Shown in pieces: positions 19,361 to 28,689 of a stretch of DNA of 64,000 nucleotides; the first letter of the stretch is position 1, and the number at the start of each line of letters is the position of its first letter. A model generated the notes under the pieces. That model was given only the letters and a program-made list of their open reading frames with translations, did not search any database and was not told where the DNA came from. Made by a program: the position numbers and the translations under genes. The stretch comes from JBAZOO01 sp041648735 (GTDB lineage Bacteria > Verrucomicrobiota > Lentisphaeria > Oligosphaerales > CAITYL01): contig JBAZOO010000015.1 of the NCBI GenBank assembly GCA_041648735.1, forward strand, positions 1 to 64,000, written 5' to 3'.

Positions 19361-19412
19361 AATGGCAGGAGTTGCCGGTCTGTCGGCTGGGCAATATGGA
19401 AATCCTGCCATT
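19361..19412. promoter_or_regulatory. Candidate operator: 10-bp inverted repeat between nrpR-like gene and gdhA
   Basis: AATGGCAGGA (19361-19370) and TCCTGCCATT (19403-19412) are perfect inverted copies 32 bases apart. A second related pair, TGGCAAT (19419) and ATTGCCA (19532), flanks the gdhA promoter. They lie where a repressor controlling both divergent genes would bind. They are not the GGAA-N6-TTCC type known from methanococci. Confidence 0.5.
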
Positions 19413-19495
19413 ATTGGCTGGCAATCTAACGGGCTTGGCGGGGATGTCAACCCTGGCGGCGGGCCGGGTTGGGCGGGAAAAGACGGAAATGTGCT

Positions 19496-19523
19496 TTGAC
19501 ATGACAAAATCCGTCCTTATATT
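19496..19523 (+). promoter_or_regulatory. Strong promoter of gdhA
   Basis: Consensus TTGACA, 16-base spacer, TATATT, about 66 bases before the gdhA start. It is the best sigma-70-type promoter in the window and sits in an AT-rich patch. Confidence 0.8.
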
Positions 19524-19589
19524 GAACGGCCATTGCCATTTTGTCGTGGCCGTGGCAACCCAAACCGGAACCGGAAAGGAAGGCGGATC

Positions 19590-20933
19590 ATGTCAGTCTA
19601 TGTGAAGCAGGTGTTGGAGATGGTGCGCCGGCGCGATGCCGGGCAGCCGGAGTTCCTGCAGGCGGTGCAGGAGGTGCTGGAGTCGCTGGTGCCGGTGGTC
19701 GAGCGGCACGCGAAGTACCAGCAGCAGGCGATCCTCGAGCGGATCGTCGAGCCGGAGCGGTCGTTCCTCTTCCGGGTGCCGTGGACGGACGACCGGGGGA
19801 ACGTCCAGGTCAACCGTGGCTTCCGCGTCCAGTTCAACAGCGCCATCGGCCCCTATAAGGGCGGCCTGCGCTTCCATCCGAGCGTGAACCTGAGCATCCT
19901 CAAGTTCCTCGGCTTCGAGCAGGTCTTCAAGAACTCCCTGACGACGCTGCCGATGGGCGGCGGCAAGGGCGGTTCCGACTTCGACCCGAAGGGGAAGTCG
20001 GACGCCGAGGTGATGCGCTTCTGCCAGAGCTTCATGACCGAGCTGAGCAAGCACATTGGCGCCGACACCGACGTGCCGGCGGGGGACATCGGCGTCGGCG
20101 GCCGTGAGATCGGCTACCTGTTCGGCATGTACCGCCGGCTGCGCAACGAGTTCACCGGCGTGCTCACCGGCAAGGGGCTGCGCTGGGGCGGCTCGCTGAT
20201 CCGGCCCGAGGCCACCGGCTACGGCTGCGTCTACTTCGCCCAGAACATGCTGGCGGTGCGCAACGACTCGATCGCCGGCAAGGTCTGCGCCGTCTCCGGC
20301 TCCGGCAACGTCGCCCAGTACACGGTGGAGAAGGTCAACCAGCTTGGCGGCAAGTGCGTGACGCTCTCCGACTCCGCCGGCACGATCGTTGACACCGACG
20401 GGATTGACGCCGAGAAGCTGGCCTTCGTCCTGGAGCTGAAGAACGTCAAGCGCGGCCGCATCGCCGAGTACGTCAAGAAGTACCCGAAGGCCCAGTACCT
20501 GGACGGCAAGCGGCCGTGGGGGGTCAAGTGCGACTGCGCCTTCCCCTCCGCCACCCAGAACGAGGTCAGCGGCGCCGACGCCCAGGAGCTGGTCAAGAAC
20601 GGCTGCAAGCTGGTCGCCGAAGGCGCCAACATGCCGACCACCCCGGAGGGCGTGGAGGTGTTCCTGGCCAACAAGCTGATGTACGGCCCGGGCAAGGCCG
20701 CCAACGCCGGCGGCGTGGCCACCTCCGGCCTGGAAATGAGCCAGAACTCCATGCGCCTGAGCTGGAGCCGCGAGGAGGTGGACGCGAAGCTGAAGGGGAT
20801 CATGAAGGCGATCCACGACAATGCCTACAAGGCCTCGCAGGAGTACGGCCAGGCCGGCAACTACGTCATGGGCGCCAACATCGCCGGCTTCGTCAAGGTT
20901 GCCGACGCGATGCTCGACCAAGGGGTGATCTGA
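19590..20933 (+). CDS. gdhA: NADP-specific glutamate dehydrogenase
   Basis: This 447-residue hexameric-type enzyme aminates 2-oxoglutarate to glutamate with NADPH; its length equals that of E. coli GdhA. Visible motifs are GYKGGLRFHPSVN (written here PYKGGLRFHPSVN), the catalytic lysine Lys126 in PMGGGKGGSDFDPKGK, and the Rossmann SGSGNVAQY loop. AGGAAGG sits six bases before the ATG. The gene is divergent from the NrpR-like repressor gene with a consensus promoter and palindromes between them, and ends with a GC-rich terminator, so it is monocistronic. Confidence 0.96.
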   Translation: MSVYVKQVLEMVRRRDAGQPEFLQAVQEVLESLVPVVERHAKYQQQAILERIVEPERSFLFRVPWTDDRGNVQVNRGFRVQFNSAIGPYKGGLRFHPSVNLSILKFLGFEQVFKNSLTTLPMGGGKGGSDFDPKGKSDAEVMRFCQSFMTELSKHIGADTDVPAGDIGVGGREIGYLFGMYRRLRNEFTGVLTGKGLRWGGSLIRPEATGYGCVYFAQNMLAVRNDSIAGKVCAVSGSGNVAQYTVEKVNQLGGKCVTLSDSAGTIVDTDGIDAEKLAFVLELKNVKRGRIAEYVKKYPKAQYLDGKRPWGVKCDCAFPSATQNEVSGADAQELVKNGCKLVAEGANMPTTPEGVEVFLANKLMYGPGKAANAGGVATSGLEMSQNSMRLSWSREEVDAKLKGIMKAIHDNAYKASQEYGQAGNYVMGANIAGFVKVADAMLDQGVI

Positions 20934-20970
20934 CCCTTGCCAGCCGGGGAGTGGGGCGCGGTTCGTTGCC

Positions 20971-21040
20971 GCGGCCCCCTTCCGGGTTTGCCCCGGCGGC
21001 CCTCCGGCGCACTCCGCGCCGCGGGGCCGCCGCGTTTTTT
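20971..21040 (+). terminator. Terminator downstream of gdhA
   Basis: GCGGCCCC (20971) pairs with GGGGCCGC (21023), enclosing further GC-rich hairpins; the run TTTTTT follows at 21035-21040. Confidence 0.75.
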
Positions 21041-21213
21041 GGGGGCGGTGAAGTGGCGCCTCGCCAAGGCGTCTTCCGGTGCTACAGTTCGCGCTCATGG
21101 CCGCCAGCCGGCCGCTGGCCAGGGCTGGACTGCCTCAAAGCTCAAGGCATGGGGGCGGCGCAAACGGTTTGCAACTTTCCGGGCCTTGGCGCAACGCCGG
21201 GAATGGAATCGTC

Positions 21214-22131
21214 ATGGAAAAATCCCACGGGGCGGCGGGTGTGAAGATCCTGAACATCGGCTCGCTCAACATTGACCACGTCTATCAGGTTGACCACATC
21301 GTCAAGCCGGGGGAGACCATCGCCAGCCGCGCCCTGAAAACCGTGGGCGGCGGCAAGGGCGCCAACCAGACCCTGGCCTTGGCGCGGGCCGGCGCCGCCG
21401 TCCTCCATGCCGGCAAGGTCGGCGCGGATGGCGGCTGGCTGGCGCAGACGCTGGCCGCCGCCGGCGCCGACGTGCGCTGGCTCCAGACGGCGGCGGCCGC
21501 CGCCACCGGCCATGCCATCATCCAGCTCTCGACGGCGGGCGAAAACGCCATCGTCCTCCACGGCGGCGCCAACCGCACCCTGACCATGGCCGACCTCCTC
21601 CCCGCCCTCGACGAACGCGCCCCTGGCGACATCGTCCTCATCCAGAACGAGATCAACCTCAATGCGGAGATCATCGCCGCGGCCGCCGCCCGCAACCTCA
21701 AGGTCTGCCTGAACCCCGCCCCGTTCGAGGCGCAGGTCCGCGACTGGCCGCTGGCGAAGGTCTCGCTGCTCGTCCTCAACGAGCACGAGGCGCAGGGGCT
21801 GCTGGGCACCGGCCAGCCATGGAGCGCGGCCAGCATCCAGGAGCTGCACCGGCGACTGCCCGCCGCGGAGATCATCGTCACCCAGGGCGCCCACGGCGTC
21901 CTCTACCGTTCCGCCGCCGAAGCCCACTGGCTCCCGGCGGAAAAGGTCAGGGTCGTCGACACCACGGCGGCCGGCGACACCTTCATCGGCTATTTCCTGG
22001 CCTGCCGCGCCCGCGCCCTGCCGGTGGCCGAGTCGCTGCGGCTGGCCAACCGGGCCGCCGGGCTCTGCGTCAGCCGCCTTGGCGCCATGGACTCAATCCC
22101 CACCTGGGCGGAAGTGGCCGGCCCCGGCTGA
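21214..22131 (+). CDS. rbsK: Ribokinase (PfkB family sugar kinase)
   Basis: The 305-residue kinase phosphorylates D-ribose (or a related sugar) at O5 with ATP. PfkB signatures are clear: GSLNIDHVYQVDHIVKPGET at the N-terminus, VGGGKGANQ for the substrate loop, and DTTAAGDTFIGYF with the catalytic Asp and anion-hole glycines. I chose the ATG at 21214; a GTG at 21241 is an alternative with a comparable context. TACAGT at 21083 may be its -10 element. No rbs transport genes are nearby. Confidence 0.88.
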   Translation: MEKSHGAAGVKILNIGSLNIDHVYQVDHIVKPGETIASRALKTVGGGKGANQTLALARAGAAVLHAGKVGADGGWLAQTLAAAGADVRWLQTAAAAATGHAIIQLSTAGENAIVLHGGANRTLTMADLLPALDERAPGDIVLIQNEINLNAEIIAAAAARNLKVCLNPAPFEAQVRDWPLAKVSLLVLNEHEAQGLLGTGQPWSAASIQELHRRLPAAEIIVTQGAHGVLYRSAAEAHWLPAEKVRVVDTTAAGDTFIGYFLACRARALPVAESLRLANRAAGLCVSRLGAMDSIPTWAEVAGPG

Positions 22132-22272
22132 AGCGAAAGGGGAAGCGGCCCGGCGATCTCATGGGGAGGCGCCTGCCACGGTCTTGATCGCGCCGGCGGT
22201 CCCGCCATCGCTTTCGCCGGGAAAGGGCCTCTCCCCGGCGGCGCTCCGGCACGCCCCATCTTGCTTGTCCGG

Positions 22273-22301
22273 CCCAGGCAGGGGCGTTGTCCCTGCCTGG
22301 G
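22273..22301. terminator. Perfect hairpin between convergent genes
   Basis: CCCAGGCAGGG and CCCTGCCTGGG form an 11-bp perfect stem with a seven-base loop between the convergent rbsK and channel genes. There is no T-run, so it may act with Rho or as a bidirectional block. Confidence 0.5.
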
Positions 22302-22313
22302 AGTACGGCGGCC

Positions 22314-25300
22314 TCAGGCGAGCAGGCCGCGGGCGCGGAGGCGCTGGTCGGCGGCCAGGCCGAGTTCGCCGAGGAGCGCGGCCTGCCGTTCCGGCTTTTC
22401 CGTCCACGCCAGCAGTTCCAGGGCGATCTGGTCGGCGGCGACGGCGCGGACTTCGACGCTGGGGGCGGGCTGGCGGAGGACGAGGGGGTTGGCCAGGGCG
22501 GTCTCCACCAGGAGCTGGCTGGCGCTGGCCAGGTCGGCGGTGCGCGGCAGGGCGAGGGGGAGGTGCAGGCGCGTGGCGCGGCTGGGATTGGTCCAGTTGA
22601 CGACGTTGGCGGTGATGAACGCCCCGTTGGGGATGAGCACCGTCACGCCGTCCTCGGTACTGATCATGGTCTGGCGCAGGCCGATCTCGCGGACGACGCC
22701 ACGGGTGCCGCCGCCGACATCAATGTAGTCGCCGACGCGCACGGTGCGGCCGAAATGGATCAGCAGGCTGCTGACGAAGTTGTTGATGACGTTTTGCAGG
22801 CCGAAGCCGAGCCCGACCGTGATGGCGCCGGCCAGCAGCGCCAGGTTTTTCAGGGAGGATCCGGCCACGTTGAGGCCGACCAGGAAGCCGCCGAGGATGA
22901 CGAGATAGCCAAGGATGGTGACGAAGGTCTGGCGCGTCGTGTCGTCCATCGGCGTCCGCGCCAGCACCCGTTCCAGGAAGAGGCGCTTGGCCGCCGTGGC
23001 CAGCCAGAAGGAGGCGGCGAAGGCCAGCAGCCCCTTGCTGACGCTGCCGATGGTCATGCCCGCGCCAATGGCGTGGTTCCAAAGCCGCAGCCAGCGCTGC
23101 CCAGCCTGTTGCGCGGCCTGGACGGCGTCCTGGACCGCGGCGGGGGCGGCGGGGGAAAGGAGGATGTCCGCCAGGAGCCGCCACCACAGCCAGAGCGCCA
23201 CGGCGGCGGCGGCGGCGGCGACGGCGGTCTGCACGGGGCGCCGCCAAAGCGTGGCGGCTTCACCGGCGCGGCGGAAGAGCCATTTCACCAAAGCCGTGCC
23301 GGCGGCGCCGGCGCCGAGCAGCCCGAGGCTGGCGGCGGTGATTTGGAACACTTTTTCGCCCAAGCTGTCGAGGGAGGCAAGCCAGGGGATCACCGCCAGC
23401 CCCACGGCCAGGATGCAGGCCGCGGCCACGCCCGTGCCGAAGACGCGGCGGAGCCGGCTTTCGGAGCGGCGGCTGAGGAAGCGGCCCAGGAGCAGGGGGT
23501 GCAGGGCGAGGCGGAAGAAGGCGAGCCAGGCGAAGAAGCCCCAGGCGCGGAACAGCAGGGCATGCATCTCCTCCGTCCCTTCCATTCCCGCGGTGAAGAG
23601 GGTGAGCGCGAGGGCGGCAATGCCGCTGGCGGCGAGGAGGCGCAGGGCGAGGAGCATGCCGCCGGCAAGGGTCTGCCGGCCGGGGAAGGTGCGGCCGGGG
23701 AAGCCCGCGCACAGCAGGCAGCGCAGGAGATGCCAGGCGCCGGCGCCCGCGAGCCCGGCCGCGGCCAGCCGCGCCGCGGGGTGGGCGGGAAAGAGGCGGG
23801 CGAGCAGGCCGGCCGCGGCCAGGCACGGCACGGTCCAGCGGAGGGCCTGCGCGCCGGCCCAGGCAACGGCGCCGCCGCGGCGCTGCCAGCGGTGCCCCAG
23901 CACCGACCCGGCCGTGGCCACCAGCAGGAGGACGCTGGCCGCCAGCCCGAGGCGCAGCGGGGAGGCGACGCCGGCGTCGCGCCACCGGCCGAGCCGGTAG
24001 CTGTGCCAGGTGAAGACGGCATCGGCCCCGGCGGCGGCCAGGCTGTCGCCGAGGAGCGCGGCCGTGCCCCAGCCAAGGCGCGGGTCTTCCGGTTTCCAGA
24101 GCAGCGCCGCGGCCTGGCGGTCCGTGGCCTGGATCGCGGCCTGGGTATGTTCGAGCCAGCGCTCGGCGATGGCTAGCCGCTCGCGGGTCAGGGTGCGTTG
24201 CGCCGCGCGGCACAGGAGCTGCGCCGCGACGGCTTGCCGCCGCGCCTTCGCCAGGGCGGCGGCCGCGCTGGCCGGCGGGGGCGGGCCGGCCGGTGCCTCG
24301 GCCAGCCGGTCGGCGGTGGCGAGGAGGCGGGCGAGGAACGGCGGCGTGGCGGCGGGTTTTTCGGCGGCCTGGCGCAGCGTCCACTCGTCCAGCTCCCGGA
24401 GGGCGGCCTGGAGGCTTTCCGGCGCCATGCCCAGTTCCGCGCGCAACCCCTCCACCGTGCCGTCCAGTTTCTGGAGCAGGGTCTTGAAACTGGCCACGTA
24501 TTGGACGGAGCTGAGGGCGCTTTCCGCCAGGGCGCGGCGGTCGGCCCCGGTTTCCTCCAGGCTTTTGTCGGCGGCGGCATCGGCGGCGCGGTCGAAACGT
24601 TCGCCGGCAAAGGCCGCGACGGCCTTCTGGCAAGCCAGCCATTCCTTGAGCAGTTCAAGTTCCGCATCCCACCGGCTTTTTTGGGCTTCCGCCAGTTCAT
24701 AGGCGGCCTTGGCGGCTTCCTGTTCCGGGCCGCCGTGGGCGTGGCCGAGGGCGGCGAGGGCGGCATCCACGGCCTTGGCGGCGAGGAGCTGTTCCTGGGC
24801 GGCCGTTTTCTGGCGTTCCTCCACCGCGGCCCGCGCGGTGCCGAGGGTGGCGTCGGCGGCATCGGCCAGCGCCTGGAGTTCGGCGGCGCGCAGCTTGGCG
24901 GCCTTGCGGCCAAGCGCGGCCGCATAGGCCTCCTGGACCAGCAGGTCCTGCCGGGCAAACGCCAGGTTCCGGCGGGCGCGGAGATCCAGTTGCCGGTTGA
25001 AGAGGAATGCCTCCTGGCCGGTTGCGAGCTGCCGTTCCAACCAGCGCCGCTCCTCGGCGCGGGCGGCGGCGAGCCGCGCCGCCGTGCCGCCTTCGGCCAA
25101 CCGGCCGGCCTTTTCCGCGGGCGGCGGCGGTGGGAGGGCGCACAACTGCCGCTGGAGCAGCCGGCCGCGGAACACGGCGTTCTCCCACCGGGCCTGGCAC
25201 TTGCGGACCTGCGCTTTCTGGACCGCGAGTTCCGTGCGGGCGTTCTCGACCTTCTTGTCGCGGGCCGCCACCTCCGCGGCGCTGGCCAGGAGCACCCTGA

Positions 25301-25829
25301 CTTCCAGGCGCCGCGCCAGTTCCAGGGACGCCAGCCGCCGTTTTTGGCTTTCCACCTCGCGCCCCGTCTCCTCGATCTTCTTGAGGGCGAGCGCCCGGGC
25401 TTCATCCGCCGCCGTCTGGCGTGCCTGCTGGGCGCGGATCTCCGCCTGGACCGCTTCGAGGAGCAGGGGGTCGCTCCCCGCCAGCGCCCCCACCAGTTCG
25501 TCCTGGCGGGCGGCCTGATCCTGGCGGGCGGCGGCGGCCTCGGCCTCGAGGCTTTTCACCGCCGGCAGCAGCCGGCCCCTCGTCGCGGCCTGCTCGTGAA
25601 GCGCGCCCGTGATTTGGGTTTGGACCTGCGCCAGGGCGGCGTCCGGTCCGGCCGGGCGCGTGAACTCGGCGGCCTGGCTGCCGGCGAGGAGGAGTGTGGC
25701 CGTGCCGCAGAGCAGCAGGAAGCGGGCGGCGGCGGCGGCGCGGCGTGGGGCCGGGGCGGCCGGGGCGGCCGGCAGGGAGCGGGGGAACGGCTGCATAAAA
25801 GCGGAAATCCAGGTTCGTTTTGTTCTCAT
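22314..25829 (-). CDS. Large mechanosensitive channel, MscK/MscM (KefA) type
   Basis: The protein of about 1171 residues has a signal-like N-terminus (about residues 35-53), a long periplasmic coiled-coil region rich in Ala/Glu/Arg (to about 560), about ten membrane helices, and a C-terminal MscS core. The core shows the pore helix GAITVGLGFGLQNVINNFVSSLL and the beta domain FGRTVRVGDYIDVGGGTRGVV, then IPNGAFITANVVNWT. It would gate on membrane tension to release solutes under hypo-osmotic shock. The start is uncertain: ATGs at 25829 and 25796 both lack a good ribosome binding site. It is divergent from the peptide-binding protein gene. Confidence 0.88.
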   Translation of the reverse strand: MRTKRTWISAFMQPFPRSLPAAPAAPAPRRAAAAARFLLLCGTATLLLAGSQAAEFTRPAGPDAALAQVQTQITGALHEQAATRGRLLPAVKSLEAEAAAARQDQAARQDELVGALAGSDPLLLEAVQAEIRAQQARQTAADEARALALKKIEETGREVESQKRRLASLELARRLEVRVLLASAAEVAARDKKVENARTELAVQKAQVRKCQARWENAVFRGRLLQRQLCALPPPPPAEKAGRLAEGGTAARLAAARAEERRWLERQLATGQEAFLFNRQLDLRARRNLAFARQDLLVQEAYAAALGRKAAKLRAAELQALADAADATLGTARAAVEERQKTAAQEQLLAAKAVDAALAALGHAHGGPEQEAAKAAYELAEAQKSRWDAELELLKEWLACQKAVAAFAGERFDRAADAAADKSLEETGADRRALAESALSSVQYVASFKTLLQKLDGTVEGLRAELGMAPESLQAALRELDEWTLRQAAEKPAATPPFLARLLATADRLAEAPAGPPPPASAAAALAKARRQAVAAQLLCRAAQRTLTRERLAIAERWLEHTQAAIQATDRQAAALLWKPEDPRLGWGTAALLGDSLAAAGADAVFTWHSYRLGRWRDAGVASPLRLGLAASVLLLVATAGSVLGHRWQRRGGAVAWAGAQALRWTVPCLAAAGLLARLFPAHPAARLAAAGLAGAGAWHLLRCLLCAGFPGRTFPGRQTLAGGMLLALRLLAASGIAALALTLFTAGMEGTEEMHALLFRAWGFFAWLAFFRLALHPLLLGRFLSRRSESRLRRVFGTGVAAACILAVGLAVIPWLASLDSLGEKVFQITAASLGLLGAGAAGTALVKWLFRRAGEAATLWRRPVQTAVAAAAAAVALWLWWRLLADILLSPAAPAAVQDAVQAAQQAGQRWLRLWNHAIGAGMTIGSVSKGLLAFAASFWLATAAKRLFLERVLARTPMDDTTRQTFVTILGYLVILGGFLVGLNVAGSSLKNLALLAGAITVGLGFGLQNVINNFVSSLLIHFGRTVRVGDYIDVGGGTRGVVREIGLRQTMISTEDGVTVLIPNGAFITANVVNWTNPSRATRLHLPLALPRTADLASASQLLVETALANPLVLRQPAPSVEVRAVAADQIALELLAWTEKPERQAALLGELGLAADQRLRARGLLA

Positions 25830-26011
25830 CGTGCCGGGGCTGACAGTAGCCGCCAAAACCGATTCCGCCAGCGGCCGCGGGGCACTGCCGGGGCGGCGGC
25901 CATTGTATTGTATAGTATGGGTTTCCGGAGCCTCAGCCGGCACCCGCCGGCGGCGCGGGGAAAGGAAGCCGGCGCGGGCGTGGCAGGCCGTTGGGCAAAG
26001 GGATGACCGAC

Positions 26012-27934
26012 ATGAAGCGGATCTGGCTGGCGTGGCTGGCGGGCATCGGATGGCTGGCGGCGGCGTTGCCGGCGGCGGTGGCGCGGGCCGAGCCGGCGTA
26101 TGCCTTGGGGCTCTATGGGCCGGCCGACGTCAAGCGGGGGCCGGCGGAGCCCTTCCCCTACGTCAACCCGGCCGCGCCCAAGGGGGGGCGCCTGAACCTC
26201 CGCGCCCAGGCGCCGTTCACCAAGCTCAACCCCTTTTCGCTCAAGGGCGTTCCGGCACCGCTGCTCGACCTGGTGTTCGAGTCGGCGGGGATCAGCTCCG
26301 GGGCCGACGACGAGCCGTTCACCGTCTATGGCCACCTGGCCGAAAGCTTCGACTTGGCGCCCGACCGGCGCTCCCTGACCCTGCGCATCCATCCCGCGGC
26401 GCGCTTTGGCGACGGCCAGCCGGTGACCGCCGCCGATTTCGTCTTCTCCTTCGAGATCATGCGCGACCCGGAGTACAACCCGATGGCGCGCCAGTACTAT
26501 GCGGACGTGCTCCGGGCGGTGGCGGTGGACGCGCGGACCGTCCGCTACGACTTCGCCCGGGCCAACCAGGAGCTGCCGCTGATCACCGCCCAGATGCCAA
26601 TCCTGCCGCGGCATGTCTACGGTGCGCCCGGCAAGCAGTTCGGGCGCGACTTCGACCAGGTCGCCGTCGGCTCCGGGCCCTATGTGGTGGAGCAGGTCGA
26701 GTTCGGCAAGTTCATCACGGTGCGGCGCAACCCCGAATGGTGGGCGCGGGATTTGCCGCGGAGCCAGGGGCGGTTCAACTTCGACACGATCACCGCCAAG
26801 GTCTATCTGGATCCCGTGCCGCTGAAGGAGGGGTTCAAGGGTGGCGAGTTTGACGTGCTGCTGGTCAACATCGCCAAGGAATGGGCGCTGGACTACCAGG
26901 GGCCGTTCGTCCAGCGCCACTACATCCTCCGCCGCGAGATCCCGCACCGGCGGCCGGCCTCGATGCAGGGCTACGTGTTCAACCAGCGCCGGCCGCTGTT
27001 CCAGTCGCTCAAGCTGCGCCACGCCTTGGCCTTGGCCTTCGACTTCCCCTGGAGCAACGCCAACCTCTTCTTCAACCAGTACACCCGGACCCGCTGTTTC
27101 TTCGAGAACAGCCCCGACCTGACCGATACCGCCCCGCCTTCCGGCGCGGTGCTGGCGCGGCTGCGGGAGCTGCGCGCCAAGCACGGCCCCCTGGCGGTGC
27201 CCAAGGCGGCCTTGGAACAGCCATTGCAGGCACCGGGCGCCGACCTGCCGCCGGCCGAGGCGCTGCGGCTGGCGGGAGTCTTGCTGGACTCCGGCGGCTG
27301 GGTGCGCGGGCCCGACGGCATCCGCGTGCGCGGCGGCCAGCGGCTCGCCTTCGAACTGCTGATCGACGACCCCACCTGGCAGCGCGTCTCCGAACCCTAC
27401 CAGCAGCGGCTGCGCGAGCTTGGCGCCGAACTGGCCATCACCCTCTTGCAGCCGCCCGAGTACGAGAAACGGCTGCGGAGCTATGACTTCGACCTGGTCG
27501 TCGCCGTCTTCGGCCACAGCCGCTCGCCCGGCAACGAGCTGCTCGGCTACTTCGGCTCGGCGGCGGCCGCCGCGCCGGGCGGCGCGAACCTCGCGGGGCT
27601 CCGGAACCCGGCGGTGGACGAGGTGCTGGACGGGCTGGTGCGGGCGACCTCGCGCGCGGAGCTGGCCTTCCACTGCCGCCTGCTCGACCGGCTGCTGGTG
27701 GCGGAGACCCTGCTCGTGCCGCATTGGCATCTCAACCGCGACCGTGTCCTGGCCTGGAACAAGTTCGGCCGGCCGGCGCGGCATTGCAGCCAGGAGTTCT
27801 TCGAATCGGTGGTGCGCGACACCTGGTGGGCCGATCCGGAGCGGGAGCGGCGGCGGCGCGCCGCCATGGCCCGCGGCGAAGCGTTGCCACCCGAACTTGA
27901 ACGTCAACCCACACAAACCCCGGAAGCGCCCTAA
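26012..27934 (+). CDS. Extracellular solute-binding protein family 5, YejA-like
   Basis: The 640-residue periplasmic binding protein has a signal peptide (MKRIWLAWLAG to AVARAEP). It carries the family 5 peptide-binding fold with YejA-type motifs (FPYVNPAAPKGGRLNL, LTLRIHPAARFGDGQPVTAADF, GSGPYVVEQVEFGKFITV, YVFNQRRPLFQSLKLRHAL). YejA feeds the YejBEF importer for oligopeptides such as microcin C; no permease or ATPase genes are adjacent. ATG at 26012 is preferred because AAAGGGA lies eight bases before it. TATAGT at 25911 may be its -10 element. Confidence 0.88.
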   Translation: MKRIWLAWLAGIGWLAAALPAAVARAEPAYALGLYGPADVKRGPAEPFPYVNPAAPKGGRLNLRAQAPFTKLNPFSLKGVPAPLLDLVFESAGISSGADDEPFTVYGHLAESFDLAPDRRSLTLRIHPAARFGDGQPVTAADFVFSFEIMRDPEYNPMARQYYADVLRAVAVDARTVRYDFARANQELPLITAQMPILPRHVYGAPGKQFGRDFDQVAVGSGPYVVEQVEFGKFITVRRNPEWWARDLPRSQGRFNFDTITAKVYLDPVPLKEGFKGGEFDVLLVNIAKEWALDYQGPFVQRHYILRREIPHRRPASMQGYVFNQRRPLFQSLKLRHALALAFDFPWSNANLFFNQYTRTRCFFENSPDLTDTAPPSGAVLARLRELRAKHGPLAVPKAALEQPLQAPGADLPPAEALRLAGVLLDSGGWVRGPDGIRVRGGQRLAFELLIDDPTWQRVSEPYQQRLRELGAELAITLLQPPEYEKRLRSYDFDLVVAVFGHSRSPGNELLGYFGSAAAAAPGGANLAGLRNPAVDEVLDGLVRATSRAELAFHCRLLDRLLVAETLLVPHWHLNRDRVLAWNKFGRPARHCSQEFFESVVRDTWWADPERERRRRAAMARGEALPPELERQPTQTPEAP

Positions 27935-27961
27935 AATCGGCACGCGCCCTCTTTTTGCGCC

Positions 27962-27989
27962 TTGACTTCCCTTCACCCCTCTCTACGTT
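27962..27989 (+). promoter_or_regulatory. Promoter of the GGQ-protein gene
   Basis: TTGACT and TACGTT are separated by 16 bases, about 94 bases before the start codon. Confidence 0.45.
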
Positions 27990-28083
27990 ACGTTCTTGCC
28001 CTGATCGCCAGGAATTTCCCGGAGCCCTGAGCGGACGTTCCCGGTGGCGGATGCCGCACCCACGGCGGAAAAGGAGGCGGCGA

Positions 28084-28584
28084 ATGGGCACCATGGCTGA
28101 ACCGCGGGATGCCTTGCTGCAATTGCCTGCGGCGGAGCTGCTCCGCCACTGCCGCGTGGACCACCGCCGCGGCAGCGGCCCCGGCGGCCAGAGCCGCAAC
28201 ACCACCGAGTCCGCCGTCACCGTCACCCATCCCGCCAGTGGCTTGCACGGCTATGCGGACGACACCCGCTCCCAGATCCGCAACCGCGAGCTGGCCCTGC
28301 GCCGGCTGCGCCGGGAACTGGCCCTGGGCTGGCGCCAACCGCCGCCGGCATGCTGGGATGCCCCCGCCGAACCGCCGTCGCCCCATGCGGAATCCTACCC
28401 GCTCTGGCTGGCCCGGCTGCTGGACGTGCTGGCCGGCCATGGCTGGCGGCTGGCCGAAGCGGCCGCCTTTTGCGGAGTCAGCACCGGCCGGCTGGTCCGC
28501 CTGCTGGCGCGCGACCCGGCGCTCTGGCAGGCGCTGAACCGGGAACGCGCCCGCGCCGGGCTGCCCCTGCTGCGCCGGCCATGA
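28084..28584 (+). CDS. Peptide chain release factor-like GGQ protein
   Basis: The 166-residue protein contains the class I release-factor catalytic loop RGSGPGGQ (Gly34-Gly35-Gln36) in an RF-1-type domain, which hydrolyses peptidyl-tRNA. It lacks codon-recognition domains, so it is more like ArfB/RF-like rescue proteins, yet it has no ArfB-type basic tail. Instead residues 105-160 look like a helix-turn-helix (LAEAAAFCGVSTGRLVRLLARD). GGAGG sits six bases before the ATG at 28084. It may rescue stalled ribosomes; the substrate is inferred. Confidence 0.75.
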   Translation: MGTMAEPRDALLQLPAAELLRHCRVDHRRGSGPGGQSRNTTESAVTVTHPASGLHGYADDTRSQIRNRELALRRLRRELALGWRQPPPACWDAPAEPPSPHAESYPLWLARLLDVLAGHGWRLAEAAAFCGVSTGRLVRLLARDPALWQALNRERARAGLPLLRRP

Positions 28585-28600
28585 GGCGCCGCGCGGAGGG

Positions 28601-28628
28601 TTGCAGATGCGGGATGAACCGCTACAGT
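28601..28628 (+). promoter_or_regulatory. Promoter of the TPR lipoprotein gene
   Basis: TTGCAG and TACAGT are 16 bases apart, about 61 bases upstream of the start. It is the same TACAGT-type -10 as the tRNA-Gly promoter. Confidence 0.55.
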
Positions 28629-28689
28629 TCCCCGTCCATCCCCGTCTTTCCATGATCGCTGAAGTTGCCCGAAGGTTGGGAATTTCCGT

